Assembly: GCA_003254925.1 (NCBI GenBank)
Contig: QANZ01034450.1
Span: 1 to 64,000, forward strand
Reading direction: 5' to 3'
Length of the DNA: 64,000 nucleotides
DNA from: Chamaecrista fasciculata
Lineage: Eukaryota > Streptophyta > Magnoliopsida > Fabales > Fabaceae
Shown here: positions 21,724-33,254 of the stretch, in pieces
How the letters are laid out: each line of letters starts with the position of its first letter
Position numbering within the stretch: the first letter of the stretch is position 1
The notes under the pieces: generated by a model
Told to the model about the DNA's origin: nothing
Database searches by the model: none
The model's input: the letters and a program-made list of their open reading frames with translations, nothing else
Position numbers and translations under genes: made by a program

Positions 21724-23721
21724 CTAGGTACACTGATCAATGCGTCTAATCCCCATCGACGATACATGTCTCTCATGTATGACCCTTGCAAGCGGCTTTG
21801 TCAGAGGATCAGCAACGTTATCCTCGCCTGCTACTTTGCATATCTTCACATCACCTCTGTCAATCATCTCCCTGACGAGGTGAAAACGTCTGAGTATATG
21901 TTTGGTCCTCTGGTGGGACCGTGGCTCCTTGGCTTGCGCAATAGCAACACTATTGCAGCAATACAGGGTAATGGGATCAGAGATGGTCGGAACCACACCA
22001 AGCTCGGAGATGAACTTTCTAATCCACACAGCCTCCTTTGCCGCATCCGATGCTGCAATATACTCGGACTCCGTTGTAGAATCGGCAATCGTGCTCTGCT
22101 TGGAACTCTTCCAACTCACGCTGCCACCGTTCAGGAGAAACACATATCCTGACTGCGATTCAAAGTCATCTTGGTCGGTTTGGAAACTGGCGTCTGTGTA
22201 ACCCCTTACATATGGCTCTTCATCAGTTCCACCGTAAACCAAGAACTCATCCTTAGTCCTTCTTAAGTACTTAAGGATATTCTTGACAGCGATCCAATGA
22301 TCCTCTCCAGGGTCTTGTTGGAATCGACTTGTCATACTCAGGGCAAATGACACATCGGGTCGAGTACACAGCATGGCATACATGATGGATCCTATGGCCG
22401 AGGCATAGGGGATCCCACTCATGCGACCTCGCTCAACAAGTGTCTTGGGACACTGTTTCTTGCTTAGGGTCAGCCCATGATTCATCGGAATGAATCCCTT
22501 CCTGGAGTCTTGCATAGTGAACCTCTTCAGTACCTTATCCAAGTATGTGCTTTGACTCAACCTAAGAAGCCTACGAGATCTATCTCTATAGATCTTGATT
22601 CCTAGAATATAGGTGGCTTCTCCTGAGTCCTTCATTGAAAAGGATTTTCCCAACCAGGATTTTACAATCTCTAAGGTTGAAACATCATTTCCAATGAGTA
22701 GTATGTCATCGACATACAGTACCAAGAACACAATCGTGCTCCCACTAACCTTCTTGTAAACACAAGGTTCGTCAGGGTTTTGTAGGAAGCCAAACTCTTT
22801 GACGACCTCATCAAAACGATGATTCCAACTCCTGGATGCTTGCTTCAATCCATAAATGGATCTCTGAAGCTTGCACACCATGTCTGGTGCCTCAGGACAT
22901 TCAAACCCCTCGAGTTGTATCATATACACATCCTCGGGCAGCCTTCCGTTAAGGAATGCTGTTTTGACATCCATCTGCCATATCTCATAGTCGTAATATG
23001 CGGCTATGGCAAGGAGGATCCTAATGGATTTGGCCATTGCAACAGGCGAAAACGTTTCGTCATAGTCTATACCATGACGTTGCGTAAATCCCTTCGCAAC
23101 TAACCTCGCCTTGAAGACACTGACGTTGCCATACATGTCTGTTTTCTCTTTGAAAACCCACTTGCACCCTACGGGTTTTACCCCTTAAGGTGGAGAGACC
23201 AAGGTCCAAACTTGGTTGTCGTACATGGATTGCATCTCAGCCTTCATGGATTCAACCCATTTCTCTGAGTTGGGATCTATGATGGCCTCTTGATAGGTGG
23301 TGGGTTCACCACGCTCCGTGAGCAACACATCCTTGTTTTCGGTCACGAGAAATCCATAGTATCTCTCTGGCTGAAAACGTGTTCTATCAGACCTTTGTGG
23401 TCCTTGTGTTTGTGGAGGAGCTTCCACAACGTCTTGTGGAACTTCTCCAGTTTCCGTCTGCACCTCTGATGGGTCTTGTGGAGCTTGAACTTCTTCAAGC
23501 TCTATCTTACTCCCACTGTTTCTTTTGGAAACAAGATCCTTCTCTAAGAAGAATCCACTCCTGACCACAAACACTTTGTTGTCAGTTGGGCAGTAGACGT
23601 AATACCCCTTTGTTTCTTTAGGGTATCCCACAAACAGACACTTGAGGGATTTGGGAGACAGTTTATCGTTAGCTTGTTGCTTAACGTAAACCTCACATCC
23701 CCAAACCTTGAGGTAAGACAA
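21724..23721 (-). pseudogene. Copia-3 integrase end, RT and RNase H
   Basis: The frame starts in the integrase C-terminal region (YLKVWGCEVYVK, LFVGYP), passes the linker, and has one TAA at 23185-23187 just before GVKPVGCKWVFK, the usual start of the RT domain. RT follows with VFKARLVAKGFTQ, WQMDVKTAFLNG and YVDD, then RNase H with YTDASF, SESEYIAAS-type and KHI motifs. Apart from that one stop the RT-RNase H part is open for 470 residues. It is missing everything upstream of the integrase end. Confidence 0.85.
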
Positions 23722-25063
23722 ATTTGGTCTTGTAACTTTGCTCCAGGTCCCAAATCAGTCCTATAACTTTTTTTGTCTCGAATTTGGTCCTGTATCTTTG
23801 CTCCAGGTCTCAAATCAGTCTTATATCTTTTTTTCTCTCAGTTTTCATCCCATATGTTTTGAAAACCTCCCACCGTTAGTGCTCCGCCCCTTTTAAATTA
23901 CAGTTTAGTCCTGAAAACTTCTAGTCCATGACTTTCAAAATGAAAGTGANCAGTCCTATAACTTTTTTGTCTCGAATTTGGTCTTGTATCTTTGCTCCAG
24001 GTCTCAAATCAGTCTTATATCTTTTTTTCTCTCAGTTTTCATCCCATATGTTTTGAAAACCTCCCACCGTTAGTGCTCCGCCCCTTTTAAATTACAGTTT
24101 AGTCCTGAAAACTTCTAGTCCATGACTTTCAAAATGAAAGTGAAAGAGCATCCCTGAAGATTCTCAAACCTTACATCTTGGTTCCCAATCCATTAATTCT
24201 TCATGAAATGGGATAGAAATGCAAAAACAACATAAATTAAAACAAATGGCAGAGGGACCAAAACTGAAAATGCAAAAAATTTTAAACCCATCGGAAAACA
24301 TACGGAAATCGCCGAGAAACTCAAGAACTCATCCAAAAACCCCAATCCTCACTGAAATCTCACTCAATTAATCGCCCTCAAATGCTTTAAGAAAAGATTT
24401 TCGAAAATCCAAACATTTTAGGAGGGAGGTGATAGAAGATTCCCTTACATTTGGTGATTCCGAGAGAGAAGTTCTGAAATCTCTTACATTTCTTCTATGA
24501 CCTCCCTCCTCAAAAGTTTGGATTTTCCAAAATTCTTTCTTAAAGCATTTGAGGGTGATTATTTAAGTGAGATTTCAGTGAGGATTGAGGTTTTTGGATG
24601 AATTCTTGAGTTTCTCAGTGATTTCCTTACATTTTTCGACGAGTTTGGGGCATTTTTCAGTGGGTTTTAAATTTTTTGCGTTTTTAGTTTTGGTCCCTCT
24701 GTCATTTTCTTTAATTTGTATTGTTTTTGCATTTCTATTCCACTTCATGAAGAATTCATGGATTAGGAACCAAGATGTAAGGTTTGAGAATCTTTAGGGA
24801 TGTTCTTTCGCTTTCATTTTGATAGTCATGGACAAAAGTGAAAGGGACTTGAAGTTTTCAGGACTAAACTATAACTTAAAATGGACAGAGGACTAACGGT
24901 GGAAGGTTTTCAAAACATATGGGACCAAAACTGAGACAAAAAAAGATATAGTACTGATTTGGGACCTGGAGCAAAGATACAGGACCAAATTCGAGATATA
25001 AAAAAGTTATAGGACTGATTTGGGACTTAAAGTAAAGATACAAGACCAAATTCACACATTGAC
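23716..25063. mobile_element. large foldback element with arms of about 600 bp
   Basis: The left end CAAATTTGGTCTTGTAAC is inverted at the right end (ACAAGACCAAATTC). The arms pair almost all the way to a centre near 24440, with the arm word GGTCCCAAATCAGTCCTATA repeated two to three times. It truncates Copia-3 on its left. A 193-bp piece of the left arm is doubled around an N at 23950, probably in error. It is non-coding; a transcript would form a long hairpin. Confidence 0.7.
23756..24143. repeat. 193-bp direct duplication around a single N
   Basis: 23756-23949 and 23951-24143 are almost identical, differing by one T and one C/T, and meet at N 23950. The right arm of the foldback has only one copy of this block, so the doubling is most likely an assembly error. 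Confidence 0.65.
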
Positions 25064-27172
25064 AAAAAATTTAATAGTAACGCATAATTTACTAAATATA
25101 TATGTGTTTAAATAAGTTTATCATAATTAAAATGAAAATTTTGCTTTTCATTCCCCATATTGAATAGTCTATATATGTTGGAAATGAATAAATAATGTTC
25201 AAATAAGTGTTTTGGGAAATAAATTTACTCCATATTTATTGTTTTAACATTTCAACCAAAAATAATGTAACTATTAGATTTATTGTTGTCTTATTATCAC
25301 TATATATTTATGGAAGTGTTTTCCTCATGAATACAATAATTATTAACTAATAGAGACGTACTATTTTTCTTTTTGGGTAAAACGAAAAGTTTAGGTGAGT
25401 TGGGTCCCGGTGGCTCACCAAGACCGAACATACCTCCAGGCTCCATGAGTGCTTACAAAGTTCTTATAGGTTATGAGTCGACTTCTTACCAATTGCGTCA
25501 ACCTTGTTGATGTACTATCTTTTTATATAAATACAACTCTAACTAGATATATGATACAAACTTGATTTCTTATATATTATGCTAACAAAAGTAAAACTTG
25601 GATGATCTGTACAATATACCTCGCATGTTTCAACATATTATGTTTCAACATATTTCAACATATTATATCGCATGTCAAATTATATGATAATCATGATCTT
25701 AATTATTTCAACAAGTAAAGGGTAACCACGGTAACCATGGATTGAGTAAACTTACCAAGATATTATATAGGGGCATCACATATAAACATAAGAACCGAGG
25801 TATAAGCAGTAGAAATTAATAAAGGAACGCAAAGTGAATAAATAAGAAAAGATATGTATACACATATAAATTTATATATACACTGGTGTAGGTGTGTAGA
25901 ATAGATGTAGATCAAGATAATCGTGGTTCTTATAATTAAAAAAAATGTAATCTTATAAAATGAGAAAGAAAATGTGTCAAAATCTACTCATTTTGATCCT
26001 TAAACTATAGGATGAATTATGTTTTAGTCCTAAAATTATTTCTTCATTCCATTTTATTTTCCAAATTTTTCATTTATTTCACTGTTGGTTTAAAATGTGA
26101 GTTTGTTTTATTTTTGTTATTATTTTTAACCTAAATAATTGAGATCGATTATTTCTCTTTTGTATGGTTTATAATAAGTGAATTAGAAAATAAGGAAGAA
26201 AATCTTCTCTTTTTAGGCACATATTGGAACTAAATTTATAATTGATTTTTCATTTTAAGAATGAAGATTTTTTTTTCACTGTCAACTAACTTATTAAAAC
26301 AAGTATGTGAGTGAAACAATTCAAGTTAATTGTCTAACCTAAAAATAATGGCAAAAACTAGATGAAATCACATTTTGGACTAACAATATAAGAAACTTGT
26401 AATCTCTTTCATTTTTTTCTATTATACTCCGTGTCAATAGTTACAGTTTGGCACGACGTGTGTTAACAATTTAACTATAATACTTGTATGATAATTTTTT
26501 ATTACTTTGACAATATCTTAGATTCAATAATATTTATCTTTGTCTAACAAGATAATTTGAGGTCATATGCTTCTTGGTTTACAAAGGCCACAAATGTCAG
26601 TTGCGAAATACATCGATATTATATAATACTTTTTCTAAAGAACTCATGGAAGAAAAGTAGACAAGCATTAATTCCCTCCAGCAACTTAACCAGGGAGGAA
26701 TTTTCTCTTGTTCACTTGCTTCAACATCAACATTTAGCTACATAAAACATCAAAAGAAATAAAATTCCATCCTTTAGCTACAACAAGATTGAATCTTCAT
26801 CATAACTAAAGCTCCATCTTCTCATTCAGTTATCCTATTGATGAAAAACAAAATTGCTAGTCATGACTAGTTTGTAGAAGAGCTTTGAAATTTTGAGCTG
26901 GTATCCAACAAATTCATTCATGACAGCCACCATCTGAAGCGCAATTCCTAATTATTTGGTCAAAAGAAAGCAATATTATAAAGATCCACAATAATAAAGA
27001 TTTTAATTAAGTGAAACAAAGAACAACAATAACCTAAGAACTTTTTAGTGCAATCCCTCTTCTTTACTTTTTCTCCTAATACTAGATTTCGTATGTAAAA
27101 GGATAAATATATAAAGAAAATCGAATGGACGATTAAGATCAACAAAATATTATTTATCTTACCTTTGGTAAA

Positions 27173-27259
27173 TCAATGAGTCAATTCTCTTAAGAGTAGT
27201 AGCCTCACGACTTTTCCAATGACATCTTCACTCTCATCTTCATCATCTTTATTGACCAT
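27173..27259 (-). CDS. short acidic ORF of unit B (28 aa)
   Basis: The peptide starts MVNKDDEDESEDVIGKVV and ends in a leucine-rich tail. It lies 89 bases downstream of a TATA box. Unit A conserves the ATG, the acidic run and the position of the donor-like site after the stop. I do not recognise the family. It may be an upstream exon, an upstream ORF, or not translated at all. Confidence 0.35.
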   Translation of the reverse strand: MVNKDDEDESEDVIGKVVRLLLLRELTH

Positions 27260-27347
27260 GACCGTAGTTATATGGTTGTGAACTATATTCTAGTTGGGAA
27301 ATCAAAGTCTGGAAGAATCGTGTGAGTCGAGGTTAGTATGAGTGACC

Positions 27348-27356
27348 CTATTTATA
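27348..27356 (-). promoter_or_regulatory. TATA box of unit B
   Basis: The minus strand reads TATAAATAG in the context CAAATTATAAATAGGGTCAC. The same context is at 41964-41972 in unit C. Confidence 0.5.
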
Positions 27357-28480
27357 ATTTGTTGAGCACACAGTTTTTGGGTTGGGACACAGTTTTTAGG
27401 CACACAGTTTCAGGAGATGTTAGACACGTGGTTTCTGGTGTAGATAACATTGTTTTGGAGGTATTGGGCAAGTAGTTTGTGGTTTTGTAATACAATGAGC
27501 TTTATTAAGGCAGTTTCTGGTCTTAGTATCAATATGGCTATTAATTGTTTTGGGTACATTCTATATCTTGGTTTGATAGCTAACAAGTTTTTGGTTTAAT
27601 TTTTTATTTAAATGAATAGTTTTTTCCTTTAAGGTTTTGTATTTTTAAATGTATTCACCCCGATTTTAATATATGTCTCAACACTAATTTGTTGTATGAA
27701 TCATGTGTTAAGTTACATGCCACTATTCTCTCCCAGGGGCAAATGACCAACATATATGTGGGTCTACACCACTTCATAATCCTATCCAAACACAACCCAC
27801 TAAGGAACTCAACAAGACAAAGAATTTCACATGCTTATAATATACAATAATATTGCCCATCCACATCATCAGTCATCACATGTCTATATACATTGTATCT
27901 ATAAATCAATAACTCTATTAGAAAATATTGGGTCAAAACATAACCCCTCAACACATAAGTATTGATTGACTTCGAGTCATACATAAGTCATGGATAACAC
28001 CGCATATTAAAAAAAAAAGACAAGAACTTTTGCAAGATCCCTGCAATGGAGTTGTTTTATTTATATATGAGATTATGACATTGAATTTAATACAATTATT
28101 GACTATTAAATTAAAGTTTAGACTTTTTATTTTAACTTTCTTAATGATCTCTTGATAAATAAGGGGAGAACACAAACAATTTAATTGTAACACATTAAAA
28201 AATTAATTATGTGCTTAAATAAGTTGATCATTCAAATGGAAATTATGCTTTACATCGCCTAATTTGAAAGTAATTGTACTAAATATGTTGAAAAAGAAAA
28301 AAATAATGTTCAAATAATTGTTTTGGAAATAAATTTACTCAATATTTATTGTTTAACATTTCAACAAAGAATAATGTAACTATTACTTCAATTGTTGTCT
28401 TATTATCACTATATATATATATATATTCATGGAAGTTTTTTTCCTCATGAATTCAATTGTCATATTTAGTAATTTGAAAT

Positions 28481-29558
28481 CAAAATGAAACTAAATGTCA
28501 ACATTTAAAAACAATATGAAACTTTTGAAATATTTAAAATTAGAGTAAACTAACAATTTGATCCCTTAAATTTTATTTGAATTTTTTCCGATATCTAATT
28601 TTGTAACATACCTAGATGATTTGAAGTTAAATTTTTACACGCATTTTTATTGGCAAAAGTATTAATTTCGTCTTTAATCTTTACACTAACTGTCAAATTT
28701 AAGAGTGGATCTTCTTGATGCTAATGGAGCATTTACATAGATATCTTGGTTTACATAGGATGATAGGTGTTTCAAGTTTGATTTCAATTATCTCTGTACT
28801 CTGTTTTTCCTCATATAATAGACTAAAAGCTTTACTATAAGAGATACAGTTTTTTGAGGATTTTTGTGGGTTTCTTCTTTTTCAGCTAAATTATGATATG
28901 AAAGAATGAATCATATGTTTTAGGGTCACTCCTTGTGCTGCCATTTTCAGTTTCACTCCTTGTATTAAGGCGTGACCGAATAAGTTCGTCTTTATAAGTT
29001 CGTCTTTATAATGTGTCTTTATAATGGGTTATAAGATGAACATGTATAAAGGCGTGACCGAATAAGAAGACTACAAACGACACGTCGTTTAGATCAATCA
29101 CAAAGGACAAAATAACGACGCATTATATATTTTTTTTTTTGGCCATTTCCAGCAGCAGTGCATTATAACCCCATTTTTTCTTTTGCTATGTTTAAATAAC
29201 TAGATTTCAGTTTGAGGTTGAACGTAAGTGATAAGTCATTTGACAATGTATTCTTGTTTGCGTATTTTTTACACGTATTTTTATTGGTAAAAGTATTAAT
29301 TTTGTCCTCAAACTTTATACTAATTATCAATTTCGTCCCCAATGTTTCACATTTTAATCAATTTTATTTGTTGACTAACTTCTTTCAATAAATTAATGAC
29401 AGACTGTATCCTGTTTTTCAATTTTGAAGGTCGTGATTTAATCCTTATCCCATATTATTCATTTCTCCAATTTAAAAATTACTGGTATTAAAATTCTCAA
29501 GATAGGAGTCTTCCCATTTTTAAGAGTGTGTGATTTAAGACCCCAGATAAGTCTTAAT
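28481..29558. other. intergenic segment paralogous to 43700-48110
   Basis: No gene. Pieces match the region right of unit C: 28920-29120 with 43730-43760 and 44375-44460 (GGCGTGACCGAATAAG-like words, AACGACACGTCGTTT), 29160-29450 with 44640-44840 and 45220-45310, and 29455-29558 with 48030-48115. The match is broken by different insertions on each side. Confidence 0.5.
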
Positions 29559-30220
29559 TGATAATAGGCCCAATAACTTGGAAGCTTAGAAGACCTAGAC
29601 CATAGGCGTTCAAAGCCCAACGAAGGAATCACCTGGGTTAGAACGCCGAAAAGTCCTACCTTAAGGCGCCTCAAAAGTCCAACGACAGTGAGAGCGCCAC
29701 AAGCCCTACTTCAAGGCGCCAAAAGAGTCCTACACGGGGAAGGCGTCAAAATGTCCTACGACAGCCGAGAACGCCGACAGCTAGGCGTTCACGGAAAGAC
29801 GTAAAAGGAGGTGTTACTACGGCAATCAGGAACCAAGAAGAGATTGATCTCCATACGACTTCTCCATTAAATAACGACTCACTCCATATCTTAACTACCA
29901 GATCTGCTAAGATAGCAATCGGTTAAGATTTCCCTGAAGATCACAACTGAATCGGCCAAATCAGTTAAGATCACAGTCAACCATATCTGAGTCTTGGGAG
30001 ATCTCATTTCACCAGTATAAAAGGCAAGCCAACCACACTGGAAAAAGGTACGCACTTTATCTATCCTACACTGATTATTGTGCAATCTCTCTTACTGACT
30101 TAAGCATCGGAGGTGAATTGCAGGGCCATCCCTGTGCATTCATTATCTTGCAGGCGACTTCTGACCCAAAGTTGCTTCATCGAACCAGGTAAAGCCCTCG
30201 GGCCAAAACCAGGTTCATCA
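29559..30220 (+). repeat. 5' LTR of Gypsy-2
   Basis: It is 662 bp, TG...CA, with a run of loosely repeated AGGCGCC/AGTCCTAC words in 29600-29790. The last 179 bases recur at 34725-34903 with only about two differences, so the insertion is young. Confidence 0.85.
30016..30024 (+). promoter_or_regulatory. TATA box in Gypsy-2 LTR
   Basis: TATAAAAGG lies about 200 bases before the LTR end, in the same relative place as in Gypsy-1. Confidence 0.7.
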
Positions 30221-30221
30221 C

Positions 30222-30238
30222 TGGCGCCGTCTGTGGGG
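30222..30238 (+). promoter_or_regulatory. primer-binding site of Gypsy-2
   Basis: TGGCGCCGTCTGTGGGG lies one base after the LTR. This is the standard sequence in Tat-clade elements; its first ten bases fit the end of Asp tRNA. Confidence 0.75.
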
Positions 30239-30396
30239 ACTTTTCATTCAAAGTCCAGATTTAATTTGTTGTTAAAGTGTTGATATGAGTTTAAATTTTT
30301 TCTTTCGGTACATGAACGATAAGGTTGGATCACATACATTTTTTCCTATATTTTTGTTTTATCTAACCTATGTATTCATCGAACCAGAGAGAAAAG

Positions 30397-32733
30397 ATGA
30401 CATCTACAGAAATTGGCAAGATGACATCCACTCCAGCTGATCAACACGCTTCCGGAGGCTCAGTAGCTCAATCCGCACAGGATTCGACGCTTGCTCCTCC
30501 CCCTTTCTTTTGAACATTAAAAGCAAACAAAAAATTCGAATGGACCAAGGAATGCGAGGAAGCCTTCCAAAGGCTAAAGGCGTATCTGGCGTCACCGCCA
30601 ATCTTGGTAATTCCAGTTAAGGATAAGCCAATCCACGTCTACTTGGCGTCCACGGACGACGCTATCAGTTCGGCCTTGGTACTCGAAGATGGGGAAGAGC
30701 AGAAACCCATCTACTTCACAAGCAAAACGCTCACAGGAGCCGAAAAAAGGTATCACCGCCTAGAGAAGCTGACATTTTCATTACTTCACTCAACCAGGAA
30801 GCTGAGACACTACTACCAGCAATACCAAATAATCGTCAGAACGGATAGACCCCTCAAGCAAATGATCGAACAACCAGATATTGCTGGAAGAATGTCAATA
30901 TGGTCCGTAGAAATCTCGGAGTATGGGATCGCATACGAGCCGAGAAGGGCCATTAAGGGACAAGCATTAGCAGACTTCATAGCAGAAATGACTGGACCAG
31001 ACGACGCCCAAAATTGGACTTGGAGCGTGCATATCGATGGCGCCGCGTCAAACTCGCAACGCGGAGCAGGAGTGGTAATGCGAGCCCCAGACGGCTCCAT
31101 CATCGAACAATCAATTGAAATTGAATGTCCCATTACCAACAACCAGGCGGAGTATGAGGCGTTGATCACTGCCTTAAAATTGGCGGCCAACATAGGCGCC
31201 AGAAGACTAGAAATCTTCGCAGACTCTCAATTGGTAGTACAACAGATGAACGGAGAATATGAGACCAAAGACTCAACCATGGTCCAATACGCCGAAAAAG
31301 CAAAAAAGATCATGGAAGGATCAGGCATAGACGCCACTTTTAATCATATCCCACGAAGCGAGAACGCCCGAGCCGACGAGCTCGCCAAGTTGGCATCTAG
31401 GCCAAACAAAGGAGGAAGGAATTCCATCATCAAAACGACTCTCAGGGAGCCCTCGATACTAGAACAAGACATTCTTCCCATGGAAGAAGTTGTCGATTGG
31501 AGGACGCCAATATTCAACTATCTGGAACAAGCCTCCCTTCCTTCAGATAAAAACGAGGCAAGAAAAGTCGCAAGGAGATCTGGCAGGTACTTCGTCAGAC
31601 AAGGAGCATTATACAGGAAAAACTTCAGTCACCCAGGGGCCAAGTGCATAGCGGGAAAGGAAGTCACTAGAGTGTTGACTGAAGTCCACGAAGGTCTATG
31701 TGCAAGCCACCAAGGCCCAATGGCTATGCGAAGAAAGATCCAGAGGGCAGGCTACTATTGGCCCACGCTATTACAGGATGCAGAAAGCGTTGTGCGCTCA
31801 TGCGAGAAATGTCAGAAATATGCCAATATGATCCATACACACGCAGCCCCCATGAGCGCCATCACCTCCCCTTGGCCGTTTGACTTATGGGGAATCGACA
31901 TTGCCGGACCATTCCCAACAGCGGCCTATCAGAAAAAATTTCTCATAGTCGCCGTTGACTACTTTACGAAGTGGGTAGAAGCCAAGGCAGTGGCGTCCAT
32001 AACCTCGGAAGCCATGGAAAAATTCCTATGGCAGAACGTCATTACCAGATTTGGAGTCCCCAACACTCTAATATCTGACAATGGCGCCCAGTTCACGAGC
32101 AAAAAGTTCCAAGATTTTTGCAAGGCTTGGAAAATCCATCATAAAACCACTTCGGTAGAACACCCAGCCACGAACGGCCAGGTCGAGTTAGCCAACAGGA
32201 TCATCATCCAAGGAATTAAGAAAAGACTGGAGTCAGCTAAGGGAAGATGGGTTGATGAGCTCCCCTCAGTCCTATGGTCATACAGGACCACGGAACAAAC
32301 TGCTACAAAGGAAACGTCTTTCGCCTTAGCATACGGACATGAAGCAGTCATACCTGCCGAAGTGAACGTCCCAACTGAGAGGATAATCAATTATCCAAAT
32401 ACCAATAACGCCAACTCCAGGCTCCAAGCCTTAGATAGCTTGGAGGAAAGAAGAGAAGTTGCAGCCATCAGACAAGCTGCCTACAACCAAATGGTGAAAA
32501 GATACCATGACTCCAAAATAAAACCCAGAACTCTCAAAGTAGGAGATCTGGTGCTCAGAACTGTTGAAAACAACAGAAAGGATCCTAGACACGGCAAGCT
32601 CGGACCAAACTGGGAAGGCCCCTACAGAGTCGTGGAAGTCCTACCCGGGAACGCCTTCCGACTGGAAACGCCCGAAGGCAAATCACTCCCGAACGCCTGG
32701 AACATGGCGAAGCTCAAGTTTTATTTTCCCTGA
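30397..32733 (+). pseudogene. Gypsy-2 fused gag start / RNase H-integrase frame
   Basis: ATG 30397 opens 38 codons of gag N-terminus ending APPPFF, then TGA at 30511, and in the same frame the end of RT begins with TLKANKKFEWTKEC. Gypsy-1 has LPFFKTLK at this place, so an internal deletion joined two PPF/PFF stretches, with the stop at the junction. The rest is open to 32733 (709 codons from the first later ATG-equivalent at 30604). It contains RNase H (VYLASTDDAISSAL), the second RNase H (VHIDGAASNSQRGAG), the integrase zinc motif CEKCQKYA, catalytic Asp in LWGIDIAGPF, Asp in LISDNGAQF and Glu in TNGQVELANR, and a C-terminal chromo-like tail. All three integrase catalytic residues are present. 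Confidence 0.85.
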
Positions 32734-33254
32734 CTGGATAAATTTCGTTCTAAGTTATAGCATTGTTTAAATAAGGCCATAGCGCCAACTGTACTTTGCT
32801 TTCATATCAATAAATTATATTTTCTTCCTTCCAACAAATAATGAAGTTGGAGCTGCTCGGGGGGACGCCCTCGGAACAGCAGCGAAAAGGCCCTCGAAGG
32901 AGCCTTGTGAGTATGGCACTCACTACCATGCGGACCGACCCTCCCTTGGATGACTAGTCAAAACTTAGCGTATAATACGCAAAACGCTCGAAGCGTGCCC
33001 ATCGTGAGGCAGCACTTCATGGTGCAAAACAAACATAACGATCAAATCGTGCAATATCAATAAAGAAAAGTGCAAGTAAATCAAGCATCAAAAGAAAGCA
33101 TATCAAGGGCATCGATGCCCAAATATTCAGGAGAAATGGCCTACAGGCCAAGCATAATCCGCAATTCAAAAATGGCGCCTACGCCATAACCAAGCTAATT
33201 AAAAATTTACAAAAGGGCGCGTAGGCCCAACCAAATAAACAAAGGCACGCAGGC
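32734..33254 (+). other. non-coding region after Gypsy-2 pol
   Basis: It lies between the integrase stop and the antisense ORF. An AATAAA-like stretch and the leader-like repeats of AGGCCTACGCC words are seen. No ORF. Confidence 0.5.

Larger units (their letters stand above)
20000..23715 (-). mobile_element. Ty1/copia remnant (Copia-3), 3' half only
   Basis: On the minus strand it carries the end of integrase, RT, RNase H, a polypurine tract and one LTR. Gag, protease, most of integrase and the 5' LTR are missing because sequence switches to a foldback element at about 23716. The other boundary cuts Gypsy-1 at 20000. Confidence 0.85.
25064..28480 (-). repeat. gene-like repeat unit B
   Basis: It aligns with unit A in several blocks (25560-25630, 26560-26690, 27060-27290, 27345-27560) and with unit C over 27345-28440. 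It has its tail block at both sides (25070-25350 and 28080-28440), as expected for direct tandem repeats. On the minus strand it has a good TATA box, a 28-codon ORF, a donor-like GGTAAGATAAA, and further down an acceptor-like GCTTCAG followed by a 31-codon frame beginning MVAVMNEFVGYQLKIS near 26925. The product is unknown. Confidence 0.55.

Noticed and set aside
21712..23103. Plus-strand ORFs of 94-146 codons
   Set aside because: They are shadows of the Copia-3 RT frame on the minus strand.
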